The notes: generated from the letters alone by a model not told the origin. A stretch of 64,000 bases of DNA from a bacterium M00.F.Ca.ET.205.01.1.1 (GCA_004791255.1 SRUQ01000002.1:806561-870560); one strand, 5' to 3'. Counted from the first letter of the stretch, positions 36,433 to 47,127 are shown. A program made the numbers and translations.

Positions 36433-36531
36433 ATGATCATTTTCTGTCAAGTTTGCGCGCTGCGCAATTTCGATCAAATTGGCAGCGCAGGGACACGACA
36501 CAATGATCCGGCCAATGCGAAAAGGAACCTA

Positions 36532-37365
36532 ATGAACCCGACCGAGAAAGCGCTGTGGTTCGTCGAAAGCCATCTGCCGGATGCGATTTCGCTCGACGAT
36601 GTCGCGCAAAGCAGCGGCGTCTCACGCTTTCATGTGACGCGCGCCTTCGGCGCCGCCACCGGCCGTTCGGTGATGGGCTATATGCGCTCGCGCCGGCTGA
36701 CCGAGGCGGCGCGCAAGCTGGCGGGTGGGGCGCCCGACATTCTCTCGGTCGCGCTCGACGCCGGCTACAACTCGCATGAGGCTTTCACCCGCGCCTTCCG
36801 CGATCAGTTCGGCAGCACGCCGGAACTGGTGCGCGCGCAAGGCTCGACCCAAAACCTCGACCTCGTGGAGCCAATCCTGATGGACAGTTCACTGCTCACC
36901 ACACTCCCGCCGCCGCGCTTCGAAACCAGCCGTCCTTTCCTCATTGCCGGGCTCGGCGAGCGCTACAGCTGTGAATCAAGCGCGGCCATTCCGATGCTGT
37001 GGAAGCGCTTCGGTCCTTACATCGGCAACATTCCGGGCGAGACCGGCGACGTCGCCTACGGCGTCTGCGTCAACGGCGACGATGCCGGCAATTTCGACTA
37101 CATAGCGGGCGTGGAAGTGTCGGACTTTTCCGACCTGCCCAAGGAGTTTTTCCGGGTACGCGTGCCGCCGCAGAAATACGCCGTGTTTTCGCATCGCGAG
37201 CACATCTCGACCATCCGCCGGACGGTCAACACGATCTGGAACAAATGGCTGCCAATCTCCGGCCACGAGATCGCAGATGCGCCCGAGTTCGAGCGCTACG
37301 GCCCCGAATTCGACCCACGCAGCGGCGATGGCGGGCTGGAAGTCTGGATCCCGGTCAAGGCGTAG
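36532..37365 (+). CDS. AraC family regulator with GyrI-like effector-binding domain
   Basis: 277 residues. N-terminal double-HTH AraC domain (about 1-105; SLDDVAQSSGVSRFHVTRAF and LSVALDAGYNSHEAFTRAFR with the usual FG...P end) and a C-terminal GyrI-like/SOUL domain (about 125-277; YAVFSHREHISTIRRTVNTI, then AP-EFERYGPEFD). Similar Rob/SoxS-type proteins bind small hydrophobic ligands. AGGA lies before ATG 36532, 99 bases inside a longer frame. Its target is not evident; it may act on the divergent lacI operon or elsewhere. Confidence 0.9.
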   Translation: MNPTEKALWFVESHLPDAISLDDVAQSSGVSRFHVTRAFGAATGRSVMGYMRSRRLTEAARKLAGGAPDILSVALDAGYNSHEAFTRAFRDQFGSTPELVRAQGSTQNLDLVEPILMDSSLLTTLPPPRFETSRPFLIAGLGERYSCESSAAIPMLWKRFGPYIGNIPGETGDVAYGVCVNGDDAGNFDYIAGVEVSDFSDLPKEFFRVRVPPQKYAVFSHREHISTIRRTVNTIWNKWLPISGHEIADAPEFERYGPEFDPRSGDGGLEVWIPVKA

Positions 37366-37369
37366 CGGT

Positions 37370-38515
37370 TCATGCCATCGGCAGCGCTTGCCAGCGCTCG
37401 ACAATCCTGTCGCCCGAAAACACCGCGATCGAGCCGAACTGCTGCAGTACGGCCTCACTCTGCGTCGGGCGCAGGAAGGCGTAGTCGCCGGGCTTCACAT
37501 TCGCACCGGTGGGCAGGCTCATGAACTGCTGGTTGGAGGACAGGCCGATCAGGCTATTCGTCTTCATGCCTTCGGGAAACACCGGTTCGGCCATCCACTT
37601 GCCGCCATAGAGATAACAGCCCTTGCGCGGGAACAGACCGAGCGCCTGCAGCATGCGGGAGAAGCCCGCCGAACCTGGCAGTTGCGCCTCGATCTGCTTC
37701 AGGATCGGCGTGGCGATGAAGGCCGCAGGCTGAAAGCCTGCAAGGCCTGACGTATCGAAATCGCTAGGCAGCACGAAGGCCGAGCCCATCGACACTTCAT
37801 TAGCAACGCCGCCGTGATGAAGCAGCGCCGTCTTGCTGCCGCCGATGTTCAGGATGCGACGCTGGTCGGCGCCGAGGTATTCGACAAAGGCGGCGGCCAG
37901 CTCCGATGCTTTGGCCAAGGCCCTGGCAGGTCCGCCGAACAGGCCCGGAATGTGCGGCGCATGCGCCTCATAGGCCATGACGCCTTCGCAACGCAGTCCT
38001 TTGTGGGCCGGCAGAAGAGCCAATGCGCCTGACAGCTCCTGCGGCGAGGCGAATCCGCCGCGATGCAGCCCGACATCAATCTCGAACGCGATGCGCAGGC
38101 CGAGGCCGAGTTCAGCCGCCAGGGCGCCATATTCCGCCAGCCTCTCCTGGCTGTCGATCAGCCAGCAGACACGCGACCAGTCGGCCGCGCCTTTGGACAG
38201 CACGGACCTCGCGGCACCGACCGGCATCGGCTTGCCATAGAGAAGGTCGGCATCGGGAAATGCCTTCAGCACCGCCTCGCTGACCGGTGGGTGGAAGGTC
38301 ATGAAGCGCACCGTGCCGAGCGCCTTGCCGATATGCGCGAGCAGCGGCAGGCAGGCGAGTGACTTGTCGACCAGCCGCACGGCAAGGCCCGGCGCCAGCC
38401 TCTTCTTCACCAGTGCGATGTTGCCATCCAGCCTGTCGAGGTCTAGCACGAGGCTCGGCTGGAAGATGCCGGCGGCCCGCAGCGCGCCAGACAGGCCGGC
38501 GAAATAGGCACTCAT
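37370..38515 (-). CDS. PLP-dependent alanine racemase / D-threonine aldolase-like enzyme
   Basis: 381 residues. The alanine-racemase-type TIM barrel begins with PSLVLDLDRLDGNIALVKK; the PLP lysine is Lys51 in VRLVDKSLACLPLL. The EIDVGLHRGGFAS and NIGGSKTALLH segments bind the cofactor phosphate. The C-terminal beta domain (PRKGCYLYGG; KPGDYAFLRPTQSEAVL) resembles D-threonine aldolase / D-serine dehydratase proteins. Likely acts on a beta-hydroxy D-amino acid; exact substrate unknown. The gene overlaps the upstream oxidase gene by 4 nt. Confidence 0.82.
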   Translation of the reverse strand: MSAYFAGLSGALRAAGIFQPSLVLDLDRLDGNIALVKKRLAPGLAVRLVDKSLACLPLLAHIGKALGTVRFMTFHPPVSEAVLKAFPDADLLYGKPMPVGAARSVLSKGAADWSRVCWLIDSQERLAEYGALAAELGLGLRIAFEIDVGLHRGGFASPQELSGALALLPAHKGLRCEGVMAYEAHAPHIPGLFGGPARALAKASELAAAFVEYLGADQRRILNIGGSKTALLHHGGVANEVSMGSAFVLPSDFDTSGLAGFQPAAFIATPILKQIEAQLPGSAGFSRMLQALGLFPRKGCYLYGGKWMAEPVFPEGMKTNSLIGLSSNQQFMSLPTGANVKPGDYAFLRPTQSEAVLQQFGSIAVFSGDRIVERWQALPMA

Positions 38516-39792
38516 TGGTCGAGGCCGAACAGGCCGGCCATGTAGGGCGACACGAATCGATTTTGCGGATCGATGTCGCGCCGCACGGCCATAGCATCCT
38601 CCCAGCGCGGGTAGAGTCTTTTGAAGTCAGTCGCTTTGAGGCTGTGCATCTTGCCCCAGTGCGGCCGCCCGCCACAGCGGCGAAAGATCGGCTCTGCCGC
38701 ACGCATGAACGGCAAGGGATCACTTGCCGCGTCATGATGGATGGCAATCGAGCAGGTCGGCCTGTTATAGAATGGCGAAAGCCAGAATTCGTCGGGCGCG
38801 ACGCTGCGCACCTCCATCGGGAAATAGACTTCCGGGAAGCGCTGCTCGGTCAGTTCGATGATCTCGGCCAGCGCCTTCGGTCCCTCCTCGAAGGGCAGGT
38901 GATATTCCATCTCGTTGAATTTCGTCTGGCGGTCGCTGACGTAGACGTTGAGCCAGTCCTGCACATAGTCCTCGGCCGGCACTTTTTTCACCGCGCCCTT
39001 GATCAGCGCGCGGCGCAGCGAGGGCACCCAGCGCAAAACGGTGCTCAGCTTGCGCAGTGTCGCCAGCCCTGCCTCGTCGTCCTCTGTCGGCCTTGCCGTG
39101 GTCGCCGCATCCGACAGATCGCTGGCGATGAACTGGGCGTAGCCGGAAAACGGGATGTAGTAGAATTCGGCCGAGCGGTGCGCAGCCATCATGGTCTCGA
39201 AATCTCGCAGCATATCGGCGATCGGCAAAACCCATTTGCGGCGGCGCAGCCGATAGCTCGGGATGTTGTTCAGCGTCACTTCAGTCAGCACACCGAAAGC
39301 GCCGAGCGCGACGCCCATCGCATGGATCATGTCCTGATGCGCTGCCCGACTGAATTCTCGTATCCGGCCTAGCCCGTCGACGATCTGCACGGTCTCGAGC
39401 TGTGTATGATAGGCGCCAAGCCTGGAGCCCGAGCCGTGCGTGGCGGTGCCCAGCGCGCCACCGATCGCCTGGTGGTCGATGTCGCCCATATTGGGCAGGC
39501 CCTGGCCGATGCCTTGCAGGATGTGCATCAGCGCGCCGAGCCGCGTGCCTGCCCTCACCCGCGCGCGGCTGTTCGCCGCGTCGTGTGAGACCAGCCCCTC
39601 GATCTTCTCCAGGGAAACGATCGTCCCTTGCGAGGCCACCAGTGGCGTAAAGGAATGGCCGGCGCCGGCGACGCGCACCGGACCGGGCGCGTTACGCACG
39701 AGATCGCCGAGCTCGCCGGCATCGGCCGGGCTGGCCATCAGCCGCGGCGCGGCCTGGACAAAGCCCGACCAGTTGCTCCAGGCGTTCGCCAT
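38512..39792 (-). CDS. FAD-dependent aldonolactone/alditol oxidase (ALO family)
   Basis: 426 residues. N-terminal PCMH-type FAD-binding domain with RVAGAGHSFTPL; His46 is the position of covalent flavin attachment in this family. GDIDHQAIGGALGTATHGSG binds the flavin, and the C-terminal ALO domain ends in RPHWGKMHS and DPQNRFVSPYM. Relatives oxidise D-arabinono- or L-gulono-1,4-lactone, or alditols. It is encoded between an MFS permease (13 nt upstream) and the PLP enzyme (4-nt overlap), so the three likely form one uptake-and-conversion pathway. Confidence 0.88.
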   Translation of the reverse strand: MANAWSNWSGFVQAAPRLMASPADAGELGDLVRNAPGPVRVAGAGHSFTPLVASQGTIVSLEKIEGLVSHDAANSRARVRAGTRLGALMHILQGIGQGLPNMGDIDHQAIGGALGTATHGSGSRLGAYHTQLETVQIVDGLGRIREFSRAAHQDMIHAMGVALGAFGVLTEVTLNNIPSYRLRRRKWVLPIADMLRDFETMMAAHRSAEFYYIPFSGYAQFIASDLSDAATTARPTEDDEAGLATLRKLSTVLRWVPSLRRALIKGAVKKVPAEDYVQDWLNVYVSDRQTKFNEMEYHLPFEEGPKALAEIIELTEQRFPEVYFPMEVRSVAPDEFWLSPFYNRPTCSIAIHHDAASDPLPFMRAAEPIFRRCGGRPHWGKMHSLKATDFKRLYPRWEDAMAVRRDIDPQNRFVSPYMAGLFGLDQ

Positions 39793-39804
39793 AGCGTCCT
39801 CCGC

Positions 39805-40989
39805 TCAGGCTCGAATACGGCGCCGTGCCGCCAGCACGAAGACGCCGAGCAATGCGACGCTGGCCAGCGCGCTTGCCGCGGCGAATTCCGGCACCGGCCG
39901 GAAATTCCCGCTGTCGATCAGCAGCGAAGCGGCAACCGGGCCGATGGCGAGGCCGAAGAGCTGCGCGGCCGGCACCAGAAGCACTGCGTTGCGCGTCTCA
40001 TCGGCGATGATCGCCAGGCGGATCTGGTAGGGCACGACGAAGAGCAGGATGAAGCCCATCAACAGTGCGACCGCCCAGAAGACGCTGAGCCCAGGCCCCG
40101 TCGAGAGCAGCGCCGAGCTGACAGCTGCGATGATGCCTATGACGGTGATGGCAAGGCGATAGTCGATGCGGGCTTCAGAAACGGTCGCGATCATTGCGCC
40201 CGACACCTGGGCCGCGAGGCTTGCGGAGACCATCACGCCGATCGTGCGCCCGTCTATGCCGAACTGCGCGCCGAGCGGTTCGAGAAAGGCCCAGACGGCG
40301 CCGAAGAACATGAAGTAGCAGAAGATCGAAAGCAGCGCGGTGATCGCCGGCACGGTGAGCACATTGGCGAAATGCTCTTCCTTCGGCAGGTCGGCATAGT
40401 CATCCGGCACGGTCCAGGCGGCGGCCAGCGACAGCAGGCAGACGACACCAAGCGCGATGAAGCCGCCGGCCGAGCCGGCCACCGGCACGGCATACAGCGC
40501 AAGCAGCAGCGCCAGGGCGCATTGCGCCAGCGTCTGCAGCGTGACGAAATAGCCGCCGATGCGCTCGGCGCGCCGCGAGCGGGCAATCAACTCCGTGGCG
40601 ACCGCGACCAGCCCGCCCTCGGCAAGGCCGGCGACGGCGCGGGCCGTGATCAGCATGTTGGCGGTGACGGCGTAGGCCGTGCAGAAATTGGCAAGCGCCA
40701 GGAGGACAAGAAGCAGCGTGCTTTTCCAGCGCATGTTGCGCGCCGGCAGGAGCATCGCGACGACGGCGGAGCCGATGGCGATCGCAATCATCTCGGCGGT
40801 GGCGACCAGTGCCAGTTCGTCGCCGGTGACATGGCCTTCCGTATAAAGTGCACCGAGCAGCACCGGCTGCAGCCCGAGGATGAGCAGCCCGACCGAGCCG
40901 ATCCATAGTGCCGAGGCCAGTTGCAGGCCGGTCGGATTGCCGACCAGCCAATCGCCCTCTTCCAAATGTCCGACAGTGCCTGCTGTCAC
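39805..40989 (-). CDS. MFS transporter
   Basis: 394 residues, about twelve hydrophobic segments with a central loop near VPDDYADLPKEEHF. Motif-A-like features are weak; the AEGGLVAVATELIARSRRAERIGGYF segment is seen in AraJ/DHA1-type permeases. The substrate is not evident. GTG 40989 is chosen because the open frame beyond it (to 41076) crosses the TetR operator palindrome, and GGGAGGG lies about 8 nt upstream. First gene of a three-gene operon divergent from tetR. Confidence 0.8.
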   Translation of the reverse strand: MTAGTVGHLEEGDWLVGNPTGLQLASALWIGSVGLLILGLQPVLLGALYTEGHVTGDELALVATAEMIAIAIGSAVVAMLLPARNMRWKSTLLLVLLALANFCTAYAVTANMLITARAVAGLAEGGLVAVATELIARSRRAERIGGYFVTLQTLAQCALALLLALYAVPVAGSAGGFIALGVVCLLSLAAAWTVPDDYADLPKEEHFANVLTVPAITALLSIFCYFMFFGAVWAFLEPLGAQFGIDGRTIGVMVSASLAAQVSGAMIATVSEARIDYRLAITVIGIIAAVSSALLSTGPGLSVFWAVALLMGFILLFVVPYQIRLAIIADETRNAVLLVPAAQLFGLAIGPVAASLLIDSGNFRPVPEFAAASALASVALLGVFVLAARRRIRA

Positions 40990-41020
40990 CAGGTGCCCTC
41001 CCTTGCAGCCCGATCGAAAA

Positions 41021-41037
41021 GCTGACAAGTTGTCAGC
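41021..41037. promoter_or_regulatory. Likely TetR operator
   Basis: Perfect 17-bp palindrome GCTGACAA-G-TTGTCAGC between the divergent MFS and tetR genes; a partial copy (CTTGTCAAC) lies about 40 bp to the right. Position fits repression of both units. Confidence 0.7.
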
Positions 41038-41111
41038 ATTCCACGAATGCTGATACTTGATCATGTTTCTTGTCAACCCGTGAATTCGCAGTTCCCACGA
41101 GAGATCGGTGC

Positions 41112-41756
41112 ATGACGCAAGCTAGGCGAACGGCGACGGAACCGCGGCGCAGGCCCAAGCAGGAGCGCAGCCGCGAGCGCATCGACGCCATCCTTGCCAC
41201 GACGATGCGGCTGATCGGCGAAAAGGGCATCGATGCGGTGACGATGAAGGAGGTCGGCGCGCTGGCCGGCGGGCCGATCGCCACCGTCTATCACTACTTC
41301 CCCAGCAAGTCGGCGATCCTGGCGATGCTCTATGAGCGCTTTTCAGAGGAAAGCCGCGCGCGCTTCGGCGCGATCATCGCCGAAATCCGGGGACTGGGGG
41401 ACGTGACCACAGCCGCGGACCGCCTTCTCGACGACTACTACAGCCGTGTCGCGGCTGACCCGGCCATTCAGGACCTGCAGAACGCCATCCAGGCCGACAA
41501 GGCGCTGCAGCATCTCGACATCGCCGAGACGCGGCATCAGGCGAAGATATTTTGCGACCATGTCGGTCCGATGCTTCAGACGGAGCAGCGCGAGGCGTTC
41601 GCACGCGTGGTCTTTCTCATTTTCCAGCTTGCCGGTGGCGTCGTCCGGCTGGCGTTGACGCAAGACGAGGAAGAAGGCCAGCGCACGATCGAGGACTACC
41701 GCTCGATCATCCACACACAGTTGCGGGTGTTTTTGCAGAGCGGTCGGGTGGCATGA
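41112..41756 (+). CDS. TetR family transcriptional regulator
   Basis: 214 residues. N-terminal TetR HTH (IDAILATTMRLIGEKGIDAV, then KEVGALAGGPIATVYHYFPSK) and an all-helical ligand domain. It diverges from the MFS-oxidase-PLP enzyme operon with a perfect palindrome between them, so it most likely represses that operon until its ligand is present. ATG 41112 is preferred over 41070, since the earlier start would place coding next to the operator. Confidence 0.9.
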   Translation: MTQARRTATEPRRRPKQERSRERIDAILATTMRLIGEKGIDAVTMKEVGALAGGPIATVYHYFPSKSAILAMLYERFSEESRARFGAIIAEIRGLGDVTTAADRLLDDYYSRVAADPAIQDLQNAIQADKALQHLDIAETRHQAKIFCDHVGPMLQTEQREAFARVVFLIFQLAGGVVRLALTQDEEEGQRTIEDYRSIIHTQLRVFLQSGRVA

Positions 41757-41930
41757 ATATCTGAGGCCCCGGAATATACGTTCCGATCAGCTTGTTCTCG
41801 CCTCGCGCCGTGCCGCTGCCATCGGCGACGCACTGCGCTTTGCGCGTGGGCGGCCACCGGCAAACCGGGCGTTTTCCGGCTCAGCATGGCGGCGGGAAAA
41901 ATTTCGCGCGTTCGAGCCCTTGCGCGCGCC

Positions 41931-41959
41931 TTGACTCTCGAAAGCCACGCGCCTATTTC
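41931..41959 (+). promoter_or_regulatory. groESL promoter (sigma70-type)
   Basis: TTGACT (41931-41936), 17-bp spacer, TATTTC (41954-41959), ten bases before the CIRCE element. The expected transcription start is near 41966, which places CIRCE at the very 5' end of the mRNA, as in other HrcA-controlled operons. Confidence 0.7.
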
Positions 41960-41968
41960 AGCGCCACG

Positions 41969-41995
41969 TTAGCACTCGCCCTTGGTGAGTGCTAA
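41969..41995 (+). promoter_or_regulatory. CIRCE element (HrcA operator)
   Basis: Perfect TTAGCACTC-N9-GAGTGCTAA inverted repeat upstream of groES. CIRCE is bound by HrcA, which represses groESL until heat shock. The rest of the 41757-42059 gap shows nothing else recognisable. Confidence 0.97.
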
Positions 41996-42059
41996 CTCAT
42001 ATGTCCGGCTTCGCCGGATGGAGGAACTGTTTCTCACCGTTCTCATCGAGGAAGAAAAA

Positions 42060-42356
42060 ATGGCAAAGTCGAAGTTCCGCCCGCTTCATGACCGCGTGGT
42101 CGTTCGCCGGGTCGAATCCGAATCCAAGACCGCCGGCGGGATCATCATCCCGGATACGGCTAAGGAAAAGCCGCAGGAAGGCGAGATCATCGCCGTCGGC
42201 TCCGGCGCTCGCGACGAAGCTGGCAAGCTGGTCCCCCTGGACGTCAAGGCTGGCGACCGCATCCTGTTCGGCAAGTGGTCGGGCACCGAAGTCAAGCTCA
42301 ATGGCGAAGACCTTCTGATCATGAAGGAATCCGACATCATGGGCATCATCGGCTGA
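42060..42356 (+). CDS. groES: Co-chaperonin GroES
   Basis: 98 residues, standard length. Family pattern: [16 protein letters not shown], the mobile loop [39 protein letters not shown] and the closing [13 protein letters not shown]. It caps the GroEL ring during folding. GAGGAAG lies before ATG 42060. CIRCE and a good promoter are just upstream. Confidence 0.98.
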   Translation: MAKSKFRPLHDRVVVRRVESESKTAGGIIIPDTAKEKPQEGEIIAVGSGARDEAGKLVPLDVKAGDRILFGKWSGTEVKLNGEDLLIMKESDIMGIIG

Positions 42357-42417
42357 TTATCGGCCTCACCTTCAACTTGAATTTTCGGGCTCGATCCGAG
42401 CCCCTGCCAGGAGCTAA

Positions 42418-44076
<1,659 letters not shown>

Positions 44077-44106
44077 TCCAGGCGCTCTCAGCCTTCAGAT
44101 ACGGAA

Positions 44107-44130
44107 AGGGCGCCGAAAGGCGCCCTTTTC
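44107..44130 (+). terminator. groESL rho-independent terminator
   Basis: GGGCGCC-GAAA-GGCGCCC stem-loop followed by TTTTC, about 30 bp past the groEL stop. A textbook GAAA tetraloop hairpin. Confidence 0.92.
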
Positions 44131-44171
44131 ATTGGATCGTTCGACGATCACATGGCCAGCGTGCGAGCCGC

Positions 44172-44780
44172 TCAAATGGCAGTCTCCGCCTGCTGCGCGA
44201 CCTTGCCTGCGAGCACCGCCTGCTCGATTAGCGCAGCCACCTCATCAGCGACTGCAGTAAGCGGCGAGCGGTCGCGGGTGGCGCGGGCAATCACCATCAG
44301 GCCTTCCAGCGAAGACTCAACCAGCAGCGCCAGCGCCTGCGCGCGGCGTTCGGCCACCCCTGCCCTGACAAAAGCCTGCCGCAGCAGGCCGATCCACTGC
44401 TCGAATGCGGAGCGGCAGATATCCGCTAGGTCAGGCACATCGCTGGGCGCGTCGAGCACGACCGGTGCGACCGGGCAGCCAAGCGAAAACTCGTTCTCCT
44501 CCAGCATGCGGGCGACCGACTGGTAGATGTGGTGGACGGCAACCGCCGGATCGCTTTCCGCCGCCAGCGCCGCGCCCAGCCGCTCGGTCACCTCGGCCAC
44601 GCTGGCACGCGTCACCTCGATAACCAGTTGGTCCTTTCCGCCCGGGAAATGGAAATAAAGCGAGCCTCGGGGTGCTGCGCTGGTACTCAGAATGTCGTTC
44701 AGCGATGTGCCGTGATAGCCGCGCTGCCGCAAGAGCAGTGCCGTCGCCTCGATCATCCGGGTGCGTGTGTCCGTCGCCAT
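44172..44780 (-). CDS. TetR/AcrR family transcriptional regulator
   Basis: 202 residues. HTH region: RTRMIEATALLLRQRGYHGTS then ILSTSAAPRGSLYFHFPGGK. The C-terminal part, with GCPVAPVVLDAPSDVPDL, resembles the TetR group with YfiR/LmrA-like C-terminal domains, often controlling detoxification reductases. It diverges from the reductase-OsmC-SnoaL set across a 98-bp gap with a palindrome and a direct repeat. Confidence 0.9.
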   Translation of the reverse strand: MATDTRTRMIEATALLLRQRGYHGTSLNDILSTSAAPRGSLYFHFPGGKDQLVIEVTRASVAEVTERLGAALAAESDPAVAVHHIYQSVARMLEENEFSLGCPVAPVVLDAPSDVPDLADICRSAFEQWIGLLRQAFVRAGVAERRAQALALLVESSLEGLMVIARATRDRSPLTAVADEVAALIEQAVLAGKVAQQAETAI

Positions 44781-44829
44781 GTCAACCTCTGTCAGGAGTG
44801 CGCATTATAGGGCTTGCCCAGAATATGAC

Positions 44830-44864
44830 AATCGGTCTACATAATATGTAAATCGGTCTACATA
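44830..44864. promoter_or_regulatory. Likely TetR operator: direct repeat plus palindrome
   Basis: AATCGGTCTACATA occurs at 44830-44843 and again at 44851-44864, 21 bp apart (two helix turns). Between and overlapping them is the perfect palindrome TACATA-A-TATGTA (44838-44850). Suits cooperative binding of two TetR dimers. Confidence 0.65.
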
Positions 44865-44878
44865 TTATGGGAATGGTC

Positions 44879-45895
44879 ATGCGGAACTACAGGCTGCAGG
44901 AACGGGGCGAAGGGATCGACAGGCTAGCGTTGCGGGAGGATGCGGTGCCGCAACCGAGCCCGTACCAAATCCTGGTGCGGGTGCGCGCCACCTCGCTCAA
45001 CCGCCGCGACACAATGATTCTCAACGGCACCTATCCGCTGCCACCTCGCCCCGGCGTCATCCCGCTGAGCGATGGCGCCGGCGAGGTGGTGGCTGTCGGC
45101 GACGCCGTCAGGCGCTTCGCTGTCGGCGATCGCGTCACCGGCAGCTATTTCGCGCGCTGGATCGATGGCCGCTTGCATCCAGGCGTGATCGACCAGCTCG
45201 GCTGCACGCTGGACGGCATGCTCGGCGAATATGCGCTGCTTGACGAGCAATGGGCGGCGCGGCTGCCCGACCATCTCTCATGGCATGAGGCGGCAACCTT
45301 TACCTGCGCCGGACTGACCGCCTGGAGCGCGTTGACAGGAGGGGCGGAGATTCCAAAACCCGGCCAATGGGTTCTGACCATCGGCTCAGGCGGAGTTGCA
45401 TTGTTCGCGCTGCAGTTTGCCAAACTCATGGGCTGCCGCGTCGCCGCCGTCACCTCGCGCGGCGAGAAGGCCGACAGGCTCCGCGCGCTGGGCGCCGACC
45501 TGGTCATCGCCACCCCCGTGACACCAGAATGGGGCATGAAACTGCGCGAGGCGACAGGCGGGATCGACCTGGTCGTCGAGACAGGAGGCCCGGCGACTTT
45601 CCCGCAATCGCTGATCGCCAGCGCACTCTATGGGCGCATCGTGCTGCTTACCGTGCAGGACCAGAAAGGCAGATCGGTCGAGATTCCGGGCGCAGTCTAT
45701 CAGCGTAGTCTTGCCACCATCAGCCGCGTCTTCGTCGGCAGCCGCAACGGGCTGGAGGCGATGCTTGCCGCCGTCGCCACGCATCGGCTGAAGCCGGTCA
45801 TCGACAGGGTCTTCCCGTTCGCCGAGGCGCATGAGGCCTACCGCCATTTCCAACAGGGCGACGTCTTCGGGAAGGTCGTCATCGACGGCGCGTGA
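44879..45895 (+). CDS. Zinc-independent MDR-family NAD(P)H oxidoreductase
   Basis: 338 residues. GroES-like N-terminal domain (ATSLNRRDTMILNGTYPLPP; GVIPLSDGAGEVVAVGD) and Rossmann domain with TIGSGGVALFALQFAKLMG. The catalytic-zinc Cys/His set of true alcohol dehydrogenases is not evident, which points to a quinone- or enone-reductase type. Start uncertain: in-frame ATGs at 44867, 44873 and 44879; the last has GGGA 6 nt upstream and lies outside the operator repeat. Leads a likely operon with osmC (36 bp apart). Confidence 0.85.
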   Translation: MRNYRLQERGEGIDRLALREDAVPQPSPYQILVRVRATSLNRRDTMILNGTYPLPPRPGVIPLSDGAGEVVAVGDAVRRFAVGDRVTGSYFARWIDGRLHPGVIDQLGCTLDGMLGEYALLDEQWAARLPDHLSWHEAATFTCAGLTAWSALTGGAEIPKPGQWVLTIGSGGVALFALQFAKLMGCRVAAVTSRGEKADRLRALGADLVIATPVTPEWGMKLREATGGIDLVVETGGPATFPQSLIASALYGRIVLLTVQDQKGRSVEIPGAVYQRSLATISRVFVGSRNGLEAMLAAVATHRLKPVIDRVFPFAEAHEAYRHFQQGDVFGKVVIDGA

Positions 45896-45931
45896 CTACC
45901 GCATTTCCGCAAACCAGAGAGGAGTATCAGC

Positions 45932-46378
45932 ATGACAATCCGTGAAGCTTCAGCCCGATGGCAAGGCACCCTCAAGGAAGGATCTGGCCGGTTGCGGGTG
46001 GGTAGCGGCGTGTTCGAGGGCGCCTACTCCTTCCCGTCCCGCTTCGAGAACGGTCCGGGCACCAATCCGGAGGAACTGATCGCGGCTGCCCATGCCGGCT
46101 GCTTCTCGATGGCGCTCACCGCCGTCCTTGGCGGCGAAGGCCACACACCCGAAGAAATCCATACGATCGCCAAGGTCCATCTCGGCGCCACGGCGGCGGG
46201 TCCGACCATCACCCGTATCGAATTGGAGACCCAAGCAAGCATCGCAAGGCTGGCCGCAGAGGATTTTGAACGGCTGGCGCAAAAGGCCAAGGCGACTTGT
46301 CTCGTCTCGCGTGCTTTGGCCGGAGTCGCCACGATCACGCTGACTGCGAAGCTCGTCGACGCCGCTACCGATCACTGA
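45932..46378 (+). CDS. OsmC/Ohr family peroxiredoxin
   Basis: 148 residues. Two redox Cys: one in [17 protein letters not shown] and one in [14 protein letters not shown], as in OsmC-type hydroperoxide reductases. The opening [23 protein letters not shown] is typical of OsmC rather than Ohr. Cytosolic removal of organic peroxides. Grouped with the reductase and the SnoaL-like gene under the divergent TetR regulator. Confidence 0.92.
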   Translation: MTIREASARWQGTLKEGSGRLRVGSGVFEGAYSFPSRFENGPGTNPEELIAAAHAGCFSMALTAVLGGEGHTPEEIHTIAKVHLGATAAGPTITRIELETQASIARLAAEDFERLAQKAKATCLVSRALAGVATITLTAKLVDAATDH

Positions 46379-46395
46379 CGAAAGGAGTTCATCCA

Positions 46396-46782
46396 GTGAC
46401 CAAAGAATTCATCATGGACATCGCTGCCGCAAAGCGCTCCGGCGAAACGGCCGAAATCATGCGGCGCTACAACGACGTGTTCCAGCGCCATGATCCATCC
46501 GCGCTGGACGAACTGGTGGCACAGAATTGCGTGATTGAGAACACCACGCCGGCGCCGGACGGCGCCCGCCACGCCGGCAAGGCCGCCTGCGTCGAATTGT
46601 GGTCGGCGATCGCCACTGGGCCCGGCACACGCTTCGACATTGAAGAGACTTTCGTTGCCGGCGACCGCGCCACGATCCGCTGGCGCTACTGGATAGCCGA
46701 CGGCGATTCATTGCGCGGCGTCAATTTGATGCGCGTCGCGGACGGGCGGATCGTTGAGGCGATGGGGTATGTGAAGGGGTAG
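46396..46782 (+). CDS. SnoaL-like / NTF2-fold protein
   Basis: 128 residues. NTF2-like pattern: helical start, ETAEIMRRYNDVFQRHDPSALDEL, then TPAPDGARHAGKAACVELWS, and strands RFDIEETFVAGDRATIRWRY and GVNLMRVADGRIVEAMGY. These small cone-shaped proteins bind or isomerise hydrophobic compounds; the specific role is unknown. GTG 46396 has AAAGGAG 8 nt upstream and is preferred over ATG 46414. Confidence 0.83.
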   Translation: MTKEFIMDIAAAKRSGETAEIMRRYNDVFQRHDPSALDELVAQNCVIENTTPAPDGARHAGKAACVELWSAIATGPGTRFDIEETFVAGDRATIRWRYWIADGDSLRGVNLMRVADGRIVEAMGYVKG

Positions 46783-47127
46783 CGCCTCCACCAATTGCAG
46801 GGAAGGCGGATGGCGCTTCTCCACCCGGAACTGTGTAGAATGCGGGAGCGGATTGGCACTGGCTGAACCGCTCCCGTGACGTCTGCGCGATAACCTGTTC
46901 GCGGCGGAGCCCGAGGGCGACGATGGGCCGCCTGGTTCCTGACGTGCCATCAACACCGCAATTGACTAAACCTTAGGCAGTTTCACCAACAAAATCAGCA
47001 GCTTCCATCAAGCCATTCGATCCGGGTGCAAATTTGTCGGACAATATTTTTTAACACATTCGAGACTACTAAAGAGCAAGGGCACGGCGAAGTTTGCTCC
47101 AAAGTGCGGCGTCTCGGATAACCATCG
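46783..47127. other. Intergenic region with one hairpin
   Basis: 345 bp without a supported gene. It holds one inverted repeat, CGGGAGCGG (46843-46851) / CCGCTCCCG (46868-46876), with a 16-nt loop and no T-run; this could be a weak terminator. The stretch 46960-47060 is AT-rich and may carry the promoter of the Tad-like genes, but no clear -35/-10 pair was fixed. Confidence 0.5.
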
